Source: Lateolabrax maculatus (lineage: Eukaryota > Chordata > Actinopteri > Acropomatiformes > Lateolabracidae). From it: a stretch of DNA of 64,000 nt. The notes under the pieces were generated by a model. That model was not told the DNA's origin. It was given only the letters and a program-made list of their open reading frames with translations, and ran no database searches. The stretch lies in NCBI GenBank assembly GCA_031216445.1, contig CM062219.1, positions 19,723,001-19,787,000 of the forward strand, given 5' to 3'. This document shows, piece by piece, positions 1 to 13,122 of this stretch. Position numbers and translations under genes: made by a program. Position 1 is the stretch's first letter, and each line of letters starts with the position of its first letter.

Positions 1-394
1 GAGACATACAAACACTTCCAATACAACAATCAATGGAGTGATCAATAATGGTTACCAGGCAACAAATCACTCTAGGACACTCTAGAACATTTTGAAAAGT
101 GACAAGAGGGAGGTTACAAAGTGATAGTATGAAGGTAATTTATGACCAACATGGGTGTTGGGATAGCCACAATGGGTTGCAAAAGAAATGAGAGGTGTTA
201 TGAGATCATTACCACAGATTCTCACATGGTGGACAGAAGGAACTACGGAGAGAACCTTCCTTTGAAACAGGTTAACATCAGAAACAGACCTTTATTTCTC
301 ACTTAGAGTTCAAGTATATTTGATCATATTTTAGTAAGAAGCCTCTCTGTTTACTCATCTGCAGAAGGAAAAGCAATTGGATATATTTAGGGAA

Positions 395-460
395 TTAATG
401 TTTTTTTTACCCAGCCTTTATTAGTGACTGGCCTTTATTTGCTTGTGCTTGACAATTACT
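395..460 (+). repeat. Dispersed repeat family C, short copy
   Basis: The segment with 'gactggcctttatttg' preceded by a T-run, 'accca' and 'ttattag' is closely repeated at about 30208-30268. It is a short relic of a dispersed element in a wdr7 intron; its class is not recognised. Confidence 0.45.
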
Positions 461-3049
461 GGATAAATGCACCTGTTCAAGCCTCTAAAATGACTGATAT
501 AAAGAGAGAGGGGTAGTTTGGGCCTTTTCTTTCATGGTAATATGAATGAGAGGTAGAGAAATAAAGAATATATAATAATGTAATCATTTGACAGTGTTTC
601 AATAAATGTATTGGAAAATACTTGAATATACAGTTTTATATGCGGTTATTTGTTTGTAGAAATAAATGGGGGAAAGGATAAAGCAGAAATACAAGACTAA
701 AGTACTGTAGAAGTACAAAAAAGCTCATTTGTAAAACCTGAAGATAAAGGTAAACTCTATGTAGCAAACATCGAAAACTGAAAATATATGCTTTTCTGTT
801 TAAATTTGATTATTATTCTGTTATGTTTTCTTAAGAAAGTGCCAACACACTCAAACACACACAATTATTTACTTCTACAGAGAACATCCACTGAGACAGA
901 GCACAAAAACATGTGCACCTGCACCGCCCCACACCCCCACCCGACTCATACACCTGCTCTGCCTGCCTTTCACTGTAACACAGACACAAAAAAAACACAC
1001 TCTGTCTCTCTCTTTCTCTCTCACACACGCACCTTTGTGTCAGTGTGACACACAACAACATAAAGAAACACACACAGTTTCACTAACAGGCACACAAATT
1101 ATGCCAAACAAAGTCCAGTAAAACCAATTTAACAATTAATCTGATTAAGTAAGAGATTCCCTAATTTTAAAGTCAATCTTAATTCAACACTCATCTGGCA
1201 TACTGCATTTACATTAAAAGAGTCATTGGTCACTGCTATCATTCTGCCTGTAAATACTGGCTCTAAAGTGATCCCTTTCTAATATGACTCTAATGTAAGA
1301 GATAGAAGATAAGTCCAAAGTCTAAACGTCCAAAGTTCAGTGGAAACTAATATGTGGCTTCAGGAGTCAAATGGGATTCTTCCAAAGTTATGTCTGTGTT
1401 TCCTTGCTGAGCTGCAGTGGATGCAGAGTACAGCACAAACTGCACCAAAGGCCACAATAACAGAATAAAAATAGATACAATTAAATATATTTTAAGGATT
1501 TTCTATTTACAATGAATAAACTACAGTTGGGTTGTGTATTGTGACAGGTCACAAAACTACTTTTACTCTTCTGATTCCATGTGTTAATGTGAATTATATT
1601 TGATATCAGACTTTATCAGACTAAATAAATTCAGTATGTGGCTTGTCGGTGCAGCTCATGATGTTATCGGAGTGCTCCTTTTGTATCTGCATGTGTAATG
1701 TGTGTACAAGCTGGAAAATGGGTTTTAGGGCTGTTATCTAAATACAATCTAAATCCATCTAAATCCACCCATTTTAGTTTCAATTCATACCAAAGAAAAA
1801 GATCTCACTTCGAAATTCTGTACTGAAGGTTTAAATATGCCTCAGATGTGATTGGATGTTTGGAATTAAAATGGTTAAGAGCTGAAAAATCTTTTTTTTC
1901 CTACCTCAAAGTCAAACTTAACGCATTACCATGCAATTGTGGGACACAGACTGGCCTATGTATTTACTGTGAAGTGAAAATCAACCCATATGAATGTGTG
2001 TAGGTTATGGGTCTTCCTTCTGTCCTATCTTCAGTTTATCTTCAATCTGAAGCTGTCCTCACCTGCTTTACAACCACACAGTGCAGCTAGTGTAAATGGT
2101 AATTATATTTTCTATGGAGGACGAGGGAAAAAACACTCCAACAAGCCCTTCATTTTCAATATTCAGACCTCTGTCCAAACTGAAGCCCCTGACCAATAGG
2201 AAAACAATCTCCTTGACACAGAGAAAAAAAGATTTTTTAATTTCCTTCTATTTTAGCCAGCTCAATGTGGACTTAATAAAAGGAAGAGGGAAAGGAAGAA
2301 GGTGCTTGATATGACTCGTACAATAAGTAGCTTTATTTTAAGAGGTTAGGAAAGGAAACTAGCAAACGTTGTAGGTTTTTGTCTAGGTCAGTTCCCCGAC
2401 AGAAGGACTCCCAGGACTTGTCCCACAGACAAGCTCAAGCCAGAGCTGGTAGAGGGAGTGCTGTTGTGGTTGTTGTGATGAAATTCTAAAACACTAAGAG
2501 TTCAGGAGCACTTCTTTTCAAATTCCAGCACACAGCAAGGAAGCTTTTCTGCTGTCATAAATGTGAGATGGGGAGCATGAAAAAGCCAAAAACCCAAACA
2601 CGTTCAAATATTCACAACCGCTGGTTTAGAGTGTCGAAGTGGAGACAGCTAGAGAGAAGATCCTTGTTTGAGTTTTATAAAGAATTTTTCAGCTTCCAAC
2701 TGTAGCTGCACGATCACATCCTCTGATCTGGACATACCACAGAAGAAGAGTTCTTTGTTTCTGAGAAAGTAATAAACAGCTTTGAAAAGTTTTCCAGGCT
2801 GCGTCTCCTCTGTCCTCCTGCTGTGGGGCTCGATCAGCTGCCTGCCTCTAGCCAATTAAGTTTTGATTAACTTGCAACGCAGTTTTTTCATCATTTCTGT
2901 CTGAGCAAATCAATGACACAGCAGCATGAGATGAAATATTCCACCATAGACAAACAGTGGTGGGTTTATTGCTGGTTTGCTTTAACCACAGGAAACTATT
3001 GTCCTGGGAAGTGGAGCCAATAAAATCTTAAGCAGCAATGGTAAGTTTA

Positions 3050-3430
3050 CAGACCTGAAAGACTTGAAAATGACCTGCAATTTGCTTGTGAAGACTTAAG
3101 ACTTGACTTAGACCTGCCCTCACAGATTTGAGACTTTACTTGATATTGGCAAGACTTGAGACTTGAATTGGATTTGCTCTGAAGGACTTGAGACTTAACT
3201 AGGCCTTGCCTTGAATGACTTGAGGATTAACTTGGACCTGTCTCAACATACTTCAGACTTGACTTGGACTAGTCCCAGCTGACTTGAGATTTGACCTCAA
3301 CATCTTCAGATTTGACCTGAGACTGGCTTTGACAAGACTTTCAGTTCAAATTGGACTTGATGTAAATGTAAAAGATGTAAACTGGATTTGGCAACAGTCG
3401 AGACTTGGACTTGACTCCAAAAGACCAAAG
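3050..3430. repeat. Degenerate tandem repeat tract of 'gacttgagacttgactt' type
   Basis: About a dozen diverged copies of a unit built from 'gacttgagacttgacttgg' plus a variable spacer (roughly 30-40 bp period) run through this stretch. It is non-coding and lies inside wdr7 intron 17. Copies differ by substitutions and small indels, so the array is old. Confidence 0.7.
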
Positions 3431-3870
3431 GGTACTTACATGTGGTTATGTAGTGTCTGACAGGGAGGGGTCAGTGGACACATGCGAGACTGACTGACCA
3501 CCTAGTTCAGCAGAGAACAGAGACAGAGGGCTGATAGTCAGATCTAATGAGCAGCTGCTGTCAGACTCTCTGTCTGTGGTCCAATAGTCTTTTTTGCTTA
3601 GGAAGGTTCCTCACTGAATGAAATGATCCGGAAGTATCTAAATGACAGCCATGATAAGAGCAGGTCCAATTCTCTAAATGCTAAGGAAAGTGCTTCACTG
3701 CTTCCTTCATTATCTCCTTTAGCATATGGTGCACTGGACAATCAGTTACAAAAGGAAAGGAAATTATACCGTCCCACAATTCCTTGCGACAGCAACATTT
3801 AAAGTGACACACCATCCAGCAGATCAAGAAAATAAACAGCTAGTGTAAGTGCAGTCGGATTCTCTTCTCG

Positions 3871-3965
3871 GTCTTTTCCTGAGGCCTTATGAATTTTCCT
3901 TCACATCTATCCTTGACCTCATGACCTTTTCCATCGAGGTCAAGGAAAAGTGTTTAGGAAAAGAC
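3871..3965. repeat. Nested inverted repeats (foldback element)
   Basis: Outer arms GTCTTTTCCT (3871-3880) and AGGAAAAGAC (3956-3965) are perfect reverse complements. Inside them CCTTGACCTC (3911-3920) and GAGGTCAAGG (3936-3945) form a second perfect 10-bp pair with a 15-nt loop. This resembles the folded end of a small non-autonomous DNA element. Confidence 0.55.
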
Positions 3966-4981
3966 ATAGGATGTACATTTTTATACTATTCGACCGCAAT
4001 CTCTTTGCATCTGCTCGAAAGGCAGGGAGTCTGCTGGAGCTTTGACTGTCACTAAAAGCACGTTTAGGTCTTTTTGAGAGAGTTACTGAGTGGGTACCTG
4101 TGTAGTAACTGGGCTAGCAGCTCTATTACAATAGGCTCTTTGGTGTGTGTGTCTGTGGGGGAGTGCAGAGTCCAGATGTTACTTAGCTTATAGCTAACTG
4201 TGGTACAGCTAACAAGCTGTGCACTGTCCCTGTCAAATAAACAAACAAATAAATAGTTATCGCAGTTAAAGTTACTGTTACCAACATCCAAACATATTGC
4301 TACGCTCTGAATACAGCACAGTTATCAGTCGGCTCACGTGTTTACCGCCACTGAAGAAGAATTCAGATGAACTGATTTTTCGAATCCGAGCAGACACACA
4401 GCAGAAAAGGCAATTGTGTATTTTGTTGGAAAAATAACGAAATTTAGATTAACCATATCTGTCTCTAATAACACAGCTCTTATTATACACTAAGGGTTCA
4501 GCTAATCAGTAATGTAAGACAAGACTCTGAGGAGCAGACTTCCTATCCAACCTGTACTCATTTCATCATAACCTTTAAGTGCTTCTAAGGTAATGTATGA
4601 AATAAACTTGAAACCACTGAAAGGTTGAACCTGCACGGAGGCCAACTACACAGAAAGATATTACAGATTTGTATAATAGTTTAACCAATTTATTTAATAA
4701 AGATGATCAAACACAAAGATAACTAAATTACAGACTAAAAATCAGGTGAAATAAAGATCAGAGGTGGCAGATTAACAAAAACATTTCACCACCTTACACA
4801 TCCTTCTCTCTCTCCCTGACTCTTCCTCGCTCGCCCTCCCTGCAGGGTTATTCTGTGCAGGGTTGACGAAATGATGAAATGTTGTGTTGGTATTACAGCA
4901 GCAGGACCTCGACCTCCGTGTTCAATCTTTTACAGCACAATGGGAGCTCAGACAGACTAAACAATCAGCTTCACGCACATG

Positions 4982-5001
4982 CACACACACAGACACACAC
5001 A

Positions 5002-5058
<57 letters not shown>
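4982..5058. repeat. (CA)n microsatellite
   Basis: Mostly pure CA repeats with a few CAGA interruptions at the left side, inside wdr7 intron 17. Confidence 0.95.
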
Positions 5059-5060
<2 letters not shown>

Positions 5061-5709
5061 ACTTGACAGTAGTTAAACTTTAGCAGTAGCTGGTATCATT
5101 GTATATGTGAACAGCGTCCGAGTGTCTGTGCAGTATCTCCTCCAACTTGTTTGGGTTGTTATTTTGTGTTTTCGGCTGGAATCACTGATGACGGATCAGG
5201 GGTGTGTTTTTCTGCCTGGTGAATCCAGATATGTTGAGCTTGGGTTTAGAGTTTCTTTTTGATATCTTTAAGATGATGTGGCTAAAGCATCCACTGATAA
5301 TCTTTGATCTGTCGTGTTCAGAAACATGTCTGTGTTTAACCAAACATGTGGTTCGGTTTTTGTGGGCAGCGCTCCAAAGATTCTGAAGCCATCCGGACTG
5401 ATTTTACTGACTGATGTCCACTCGTGTCAAAACTGATACCAAGTTTTCACACACTGTGCATCAGCTCAGATGTCTGACTGAAATCAATCAGGATAGTCCA
5501 CAACTGAGTGTTAAAGCCAGAGCTGAAGTTTGTTCAACTGCTGTTCCTCAAGTGGTGACTAGAAGCTGCGCAAAAAAAGATGCTGACTGTGTTGAAGGTG
5601 ATAGGAAAACCCAACTTCTGAATAAAGTTTTCCCAGAAGAATTTAGTGTCTCTTTTTCTAAGGTAAATTCTGGTGGATATCTTGAGAAAATATAAGTTTC
5701 TTTGTGATT

Positions 5710-5790
5710 TTTTATTGGCCACTTGGGGGCAGAAGAGCTCCACAACAAGCCTAAAAACAGACATCTCTGACAATCAGATTTTTTTTTAAA
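5710..5790 (+). repeat. Dispersed repeat family B, short copy
   Basis: Contains 'ttggccacttgggggcag' (5715-5732), shared exactly with 8263-8280, followed by related sequence mentioning 'ctgacaatcag'. It lies 55 bp downstream of a wdr7 exon in transcript terms (in intron 17). Confidence 0.5.
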
Positions 5791-5844
5791 GAACACTCCT
5801 TTTTGTAAAACTACTGATGTTGTACGTCAGTGTGTGTTTGTTAC

Positions 5845-6041
5845 CTGGCTGGTGCTTTCTTCATGTGCTCTCCGACGAAGGTGGCATTGGTCATGCCCAT
5901 CAGAGTGTTGGCAAGCGAGATTACAGACAGGAGGTGCTGTGTGGTCACGGCCCTTGACACGCCGTACGTCCCCTTCCCCACAATGTCCGACAGACTCAGC
6001 TTGAGACCCGTCGCCAGGGACAGCTGCTGCAGCAGGGACTC
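5845..6041 (-). CDS. wdr7: wdr7 coding exon 17
   Basis: 197 nt, residues about 842-907. Starts after 'catttcccag' in phase 0 and ends GCC AG before gtaaca. It encodes VGKGTYGVSRAVTTQHLLS and SLANTLMGMTNATFVGEHMKK, strongly conserved in WDR7. The first ~20 residues (ESLLQQLSLATGLKL...) are a variable linker that differs from mammals. Confidence 0.88.
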
Positions 6042-6522
6042 CTGGGAAATGAATCGGGGCAGACAAAATGAACCGGGGAACCTGGACATGCTGGTTGCTG
6101 TGTAAATGGGTCAACATGAGAGACCTGTCATGTGTTTTTTAGTCAGCTCAGACATTATATACTGTATCATGTGTTTGCTGTCAGCTTCAACTTCACTGAT
6201 ATCCCAGCTGCAGCGTGAACATTTTAAACAGTTTCTGAAAACCTTTTTCTGCAGACTGACCTGATGCTCTCTGAGTTGTCTCAGATTTTTATTTGTTGGT
6301 GTTAAGTTGTTTTTATTGACTGGTGAAGCTCTTCATGAAACTTGCTCCATGAATGTTATATAGAAATGTCAATCACTTACAGTTACTGTTATAACTGTTT
6401 TGACTGAAGGTTCTCTGAGAAGAAGGCAGCTGCCAATTCCTTTTGTTTTGTACTTGTGTTACTGTTTTATTCATCTTTATTATTTTATTATTTCAAGTGA
6501 AGCAGGTTGTAACTTTCTTTTG

Positions 6523-6567
<45 letters not shown>

Positions 6568-9500
6568 TGGAGTCATTAATAGTTTTGGAAAAAATAATTG
6601 GTAAAAAAGAAAAAAAACAATTACTTAATTTAATTAATTTAACAATTATTTAATTTATAAGAAAAGCAAGAAATCTGAGCAGCTAGTCATAAATAAATGT
6701 AAATTAAAAATGTATCAACTATAAAAAATTGCCACTGATTAATTTTCTCTCAATTGGTTAAAATTTATGTTTTTTATTCTCTATTTATTTTGTTTTTTTT
6801 TTATATGCCCTTTTGTTGTTTTTTACTGTGTTCTTACATATATATTTGTAGTTTGGTAATATTTTTAAAATTAAAATACATTTATTTCAATATGAAAATA
6901 CTGAAATATTAGACCAAACTTTGAAAATAAATCATACATTTTAGCCTGAAGCAGAGTGGTGGTTTAAGCGGGATTGTTGAGCTTTTCAGCAGTCAGCAGT
7001 CGGTCAGCCTGCTGAATCCTGATCAGAGTGTACCTGAAACACAGGTGTCATCAGACAGACAGGTACCTTGAAGGTGGGCAGCATGAGTGACATGTGACCT
7101 CCTCTGGAGATCAGGCCGAAGGAGATGGGGCAGTGCGGTCTGAGCATGCCCAGTCGCTCCAGACAGATGCCGTCCAGCTGTTCGTTAAGACCCCAGGCGT
7201 GCAGGCAGGACATGAACAGCTTGGCCGTGTCCATCGTCAGGTTGTACTCCAGCAGACTCAGAGACTTGGACTTCTCCTCCCGCCTCCGCATCTCCTCCTC
7301 CTCCTCCTCGTCTTCGTCCAGTAGGTGCTCCTTGATGGTCTCTTTCATAGTCTCCTTCACCTGGTTTCGACAGGAGACAAATTTATTTAAAATAAATAAA
7401 TAAAACAGTAGAAGAACAGCACAAGAATACGATAAAAGAGAAAATCAAATAATAGGAAAATTGATTGTTTAGGGCTGTGACAGATTTTACTGACCTGTTT
7501 GAAGATCTTGTTGGCCAGGAAGGACCCCCCCTTGTCAGCCCCAGCCTGGCTCTTCTGCAGCGTCTCCGGGGACACCAGTGTGGGGTTCGGTCTCTGGGCT
7601 TCCTCCGTAAGCAGCTGGATGATCACCGCCTCCACGTCGAAGAACAGCACGTGCATGTCAGGGTCCGTCAGGTTGGTCTTCATCGCCTGGACCACCAAGG
7701 CATTATGGGAGTATTTTGGCAGGTTGCCCTGGAGGAGAAAGAGAGAATTTTCAAAAGTAAGACTTTGTGGAGTGAAACACACTGAATCCTACATTCCCCA
7801 TAATGCAAATGGGTAGTATTTTTTGTTAATCCGTCCCTGCAAGGTAAACAAGCTCGTCTTTCAAACTCCACACTCCCAGTTTGTAACGCAGGCTGTGTCA
7901 TACAGTTGTAGCCTCCGATCCCAAACTGAGATAACCCTGATGACATCGCTCTGACATCATCGGGGCGATTTTCTCAGACTTGACAAAGCTCCTCCAGAGC
8001 CACAGAAGATATAATACAACTATTGCCAATTTTTAACCTTAACTTTATCTATCCAAGATCAATCTAAGGCAGAAAATCTGCAAAATTTCCCTTCATGAAA
8101 TTTATATTTAAAAAAGTTAACGCCCTCTGATCAGAGGCGGTTACTTAGGGCCAGCATGTCGCTGCACCCCTGTTGCGGTTTTTAAAATGTGCTGGAGGGA
8201 GGGCGTAGCAGAATATGATGGTGCAGTTACACTTTAAAGCAATAATCGCATCCACTGAATCTTTGGCCACTTGGGGGCAGCGAAGCATGCTGAAAAAAAC
8301 AAACAAAATCTGACATCAACAGCTTCTAAAGTTGTAGCTAAAGTGTTGGCAACAGCTGATGTTGGATCACATCCAGCAGACACAGAGCAACATTACCACC
8401 CCTTTGGAGTCGTGTTTGTGTCCACCTGATGATCGTACACCCAATATCAACTCTCCTTTTAGCTCGGGTTAGGTCTCCACCAACTCCTGAGAAAAATATC
8501 TGACTTTTTTAGCTGCTAGACGTTCCACTTTTATTCACCAGCTGGTCTGTGACTGTGTCTGAGATACAACCTGGACTGTGAACAAACGCATTCCTTTAGA
8601 GGACAAAACCACTTCAGAGAATAATGATTTAAATCAGTCATACACACAGATACATGACACACAACACACACCCCCACCCACACAACACCATTAGCTGTAA
8701 TTGCCACCAATACGAACACACTGCTCGATTGTAATTGTATTAGCAGAGACACCTGCGAGGAGCTGTATGCAGAACAGTGCTGTTTGTTTACATGTTAATG
8801 ACCTGATGACTGCAATCAGATAACTGATCTCGTTAGTCTGACTCTGAGGGAGAAGGGGACAGCTGGAGGGAGGGAGGAGTGATTAAGGGCAGAGAGAAGT
8901 GAGAGAAAAAGAGAAAAGAGGGCAAAACTGGATTTTAATTGGAATGTGTTTTATGAAGGATATTTCCATTTGCTGTTCTAAACTCTTGCAATCGTTTCCT
9001 TCTGCGTGAGGAGTGATGTGTTTGTGTTGATGGTTAGTCTTAAGCCATTCTGTTGTGTGTCTGTCTTTTCACCTGTTGTGTTGCATTATGTAATGTCTCA
9101 CCATTACACAAAAAAAGGGTGTTGGCTTCGCTGGTCCACAGCCAACAGTCCAAAACCCAAAGATTTATGATTTTAAACAGACAAAAGCAGAAAATACTCG
9201 CATTGGAGAAGTTTGAAGCAGAGAATGTTTTCTGTTGACTTCAATCAAGCAGTTGACTAATTGTTTTAGCACTAGTTATGTTCACATGGTAGAACTTCTG
9301 CATTAGCATTACAGTCAAAACAATAAAGAATATCTGAATTTGAGAGACACTTGATACATGTTTCTGTTATTGTTTTAATGTTTGCTTCTGTATGTCCGGA
9401 AATGCTTCAGATTGGAGGTGTTTTTTATCCATATACCGTCATTGTTGTTAATCAAGTAATCAATATTTCTCTATGTTGCAAACTCAGGTTTTGGTAACAC

Positions 9501-9636
9501 TGTTTTTCACCTTTCATGCCATTAAAGCTCACTGAACTGAACTGGATGTGACGGTGTGAGAGCAAAAGAACAATAATTAGCGGTGGTGACTTCTGACTGA
9601 CACAGAGGGACACAATACACCTGCAGCTGGGACAGA

Positions 9637-9687
<51 letters not shown>

Positions 9688-10126
9688 ACACACCAACCCT
9701 CAGGGAAGACTTTCCTGTCAAAGCTGTGATGCTGCTCCTATATGTCGCTCTGTGTGTGTGTGTGTGTGTGTGTGTGTATAAATGAGGGGTGAAAAAGTCA
9801 GCTACTAACAAATGCATGTACATTCATGCGTGTAAATGCATGTGCACGATACAGCTACAGCATTGCTGCTTTGCCTCTTGCACAGAGTTTATTTATCACT
9901 TTATTCAAAGAGACGTTTGATTCCGGCTCAAATCTTTTTCACAAAGACAACAGAACACCAGGCGTGCACGGTGAAAGATATAGTTAGTGAGGGCTAGCGG
10001 ACATATGAACACTTAACTGACCTCAGTGAACACAGGGGACATTTTTTGTTTCATTAAATGTCTTGGATATTTACCTGGCAAAAGCATGACATTTGTGTTT
10101 CATTCCCATGTTTCAGTGTGTCTGTA

Positions 10127-10209
<83 letters not shown>

Positions 10210-10807
10210 GTTTTGGTGGATGAACACTGCCATCTACAGGCAAACAGCCACATTACATACATATGCACATACACACATACAATAATAAACACATGCATGA
10301 GGTTGGAAGGTGTTGGGATTGACCTGATGTGAAATTTTTTCTGAGGCTGAAGGATCTCACACAGGCTGAAGCTACAACTGGCCGTGTTTGGTTTTAAAGT
10401 CAATTTAAACTGTATGACTAAATAAATTCAAAAATGTTGAACAATTTCATGGAGGTAGCAAATATAAGGTCTTAGTCTGGTTTTGTGCCTGTTTGGTGTT
10501 TGAGAACCTATTATTTCAATTAAATATCTCTGCACACACACATGCACATACACACACAGTGTCCTATAGCTGCTGGGCAGTAGGTCTAAAGGTCATCATC
10601 CTGCAGGGCCCTTCTGGCAAACACCACAGGAGTCCAACACACAGACACAGACACAGACACAGACACACACACACACACACACAGACACAGACACACACAG
10701 AAACAGAGACACACACACACACATGCACAGTATAGAGACATCAGATGCCCAATCACTGACAAACACCATCTGCACACCTCCACCTGTTTAACTGAAACGG
10801 AACATAT

Positions 10808-10838
<31 letters not shown>

Positions 10839-12504
10839 ATATATACACGTATACACAATTATATATACACACATACATACTAAACTAATGATTTTCATTA
10901 TCTATTAACCTTATTTTCAATTATTCCATGGTGCGTTTGAAAGTAAAAAGCCAAAAACTCAAAGATGTTAAATTTACAATGATTTAAAACAGAAAACTAC
11001 CAAATCATCACATTTGAGATAGTGACACCATTTTAGTTGATTTAATTGAAGCTTATTAATCTTCTGTTGATTGACTGTATTTTTGCTCTTTTGCGCGACA
11101 AACACATTCACAGATCAGCAGGTTCGGCAAACCTGCCAGAGGACAAGCTCAAAGTCACACAGTGACTACCCCACACACAAACGGAAATCTAGGAAACATC
11201 GGCTGTAAACACACACAGATGAAGGCTTGGAGCTGGCTGGGTGTAATGTTTGGGTTGATGGTCTGACATTTCATGGTCATTATCTGCCATTACACACATC
11301 AGGGGAGCACACACACACACACACACACCGGGGATAGTGGGTGGTTTTGACCCATAATTTGAGTAGATATGAGAGAGAAATGACACAGAGGTGGAAGGCG
11401 GAAAAGGAGAACAACAGTGATGTATTTATGATAGAGCAGGGAGAAAAGATTGCAGCTGTTGCGTGTTGGCCTTTTCAGAAAAGAGCTGTGATTATGGGCA
11501 GTTACGGCAGGAGAAACCCGGGAGACACCTGCAATAAAACTAACACACGGGGGGAACAACACAAAGGTTATCTGGTGGAAGAGAAGGGAAGAAAAAGGAC
11601 AAACCCAACAGAAGGGGAGACGGAATGCTGAGCTAAATGGCTTCCAAGTGAAACTGTAAAAGTCAAACGGTACCAGTAGCTGAACTAAACGCTGCTCAGA
11701 CACTAAATAATTCAGAGTATTTGTTTTCTGTGCTGGGAGGCCCAGGTGGGAGGGGTTTGTTCCGTCAGGGCAGATCAGATCATCGGAGTCTGACAAGTGA
11801 AGCTCTGATCCTCTGATCCTCCACTGACAAACTGCTCCACATAAGAAAACCTTAATGACGTTTTCAGACTACACGATATCAGCCCGATAATAACCCAAAC
11901 CGACAGACACAGGGCGTTGGGTCAGGTCGGGGACATCCGACGACGCATCTGCACACAGAAGGACTAGCAGGTTAGAATTTGTTTGCCTTCAATTTGTGGC
12001 TTTACAAATTATTACTACACTTGTATGTCTGTCTTTCCACATTTATCATCCTCTTGGTGAATATGTTCTCATGTAACGCCTTAATCCCACGGGGAACAGC
12101 TCTTTAAACGATACGTCTGCAACATGGTTTTGTTCTGTCCTCCGCACAGCTTCATAACCACTGGGAGCATTTCAAAAGCAGAGTGTTTGTCTGTCTGGTT
12201 TTTTTGACTTGCACATATTTTATTGATCTGGTCTTTTTCCCTTGGTTTTTGTTCTTTTACCATGGGTAAGTAGGCTACGTAGTTAAATGGTTTCTTTTTT
12301 TGTCTGTTTTTACGGTTGGTAGTCTGTACAGGGTGTTTTATTTTGAAAAATGACCCGATGCTCTACGACATTCCTGAATATGTTCTTGAAATTAATAATA
12401 AAATATTTTTCAGTATTTTGTCATATCATCAAGAATATCATTATTGCAGAAATACCCTGAAATATCATGATTTTATTTTAGGGCCATATCCCCACCCCTA
12501 ATGC

Positions 12505-12555
<51 letters not shown>

Positions 12556-13040
12556 TGCCACTTGGGGAAAGTGGAGCAAGATGAAAACTAGCCCCAATCC
12601 AGGACCATTACACTGTGCAATGATCGCCATCTCCTGTAATTTTGACATTAGTAATATGAACCCACTGGATGGTAGGAAATCAGGTGGGGGCAAAGTGAGA
12701 AAACAACTTTAACCAAGAAATCTCTCATCCATTAAATCTGTTGCAGTGGGTGAGAGATGAGTAGCAGCAATAAGTTGATTGGAATAGCAATTTTCAAAAC
12801 AGAGTTTATACAAGTGCTAAATGAGAGGGAGTATAAATGTGTAATGGACTATAAGTCCATTCTGTAACAGTGACACAAATTTGGGCGGATTTCTCCTTTA
12901 AACCACAAAAGCTGGGAAAGCTCAGGGAAAATAAATCACTGCATTTCTTTTTTTTCTTTTTTTACCATTTTGACATTTAAGATAGTTCATCCTTCCCTGG
13001 GAGATACCAGTGGTCTCTCTCTCACACATACAGGTGAATG

Positions 13041-13122
<82 letters not shown>

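Larger units (their letters stand above)
1..5844 (-). other. wdr7 intron 17 (incomplete, runs off window)
   Basis: No coding exon was found between the donor of exon 17 (5844) and the window edge. The stretch holds a repeat copy near 400-460, a degenerate direct-repeat tract at about 3050-3430, a nested inverted repeat at 3871-3965, a (CA)n microsatellite at 4982-5058 and a short dispersed-repeat copy at 5710-5790. Short ORFs here have no family resemblance. Confidence 0.7.

Noticed and set aside
9452..10858. Frames of repeated VCVCVC or THTHTH residues
   Set aside because: Translations of CA/GT microsatellites.
9635..13121. CRISPR-like spaced repeats
   Set aside because: The repeats are dinucleotide microsatellites without regular unique spacers; the DNA is clearly vertebrate.
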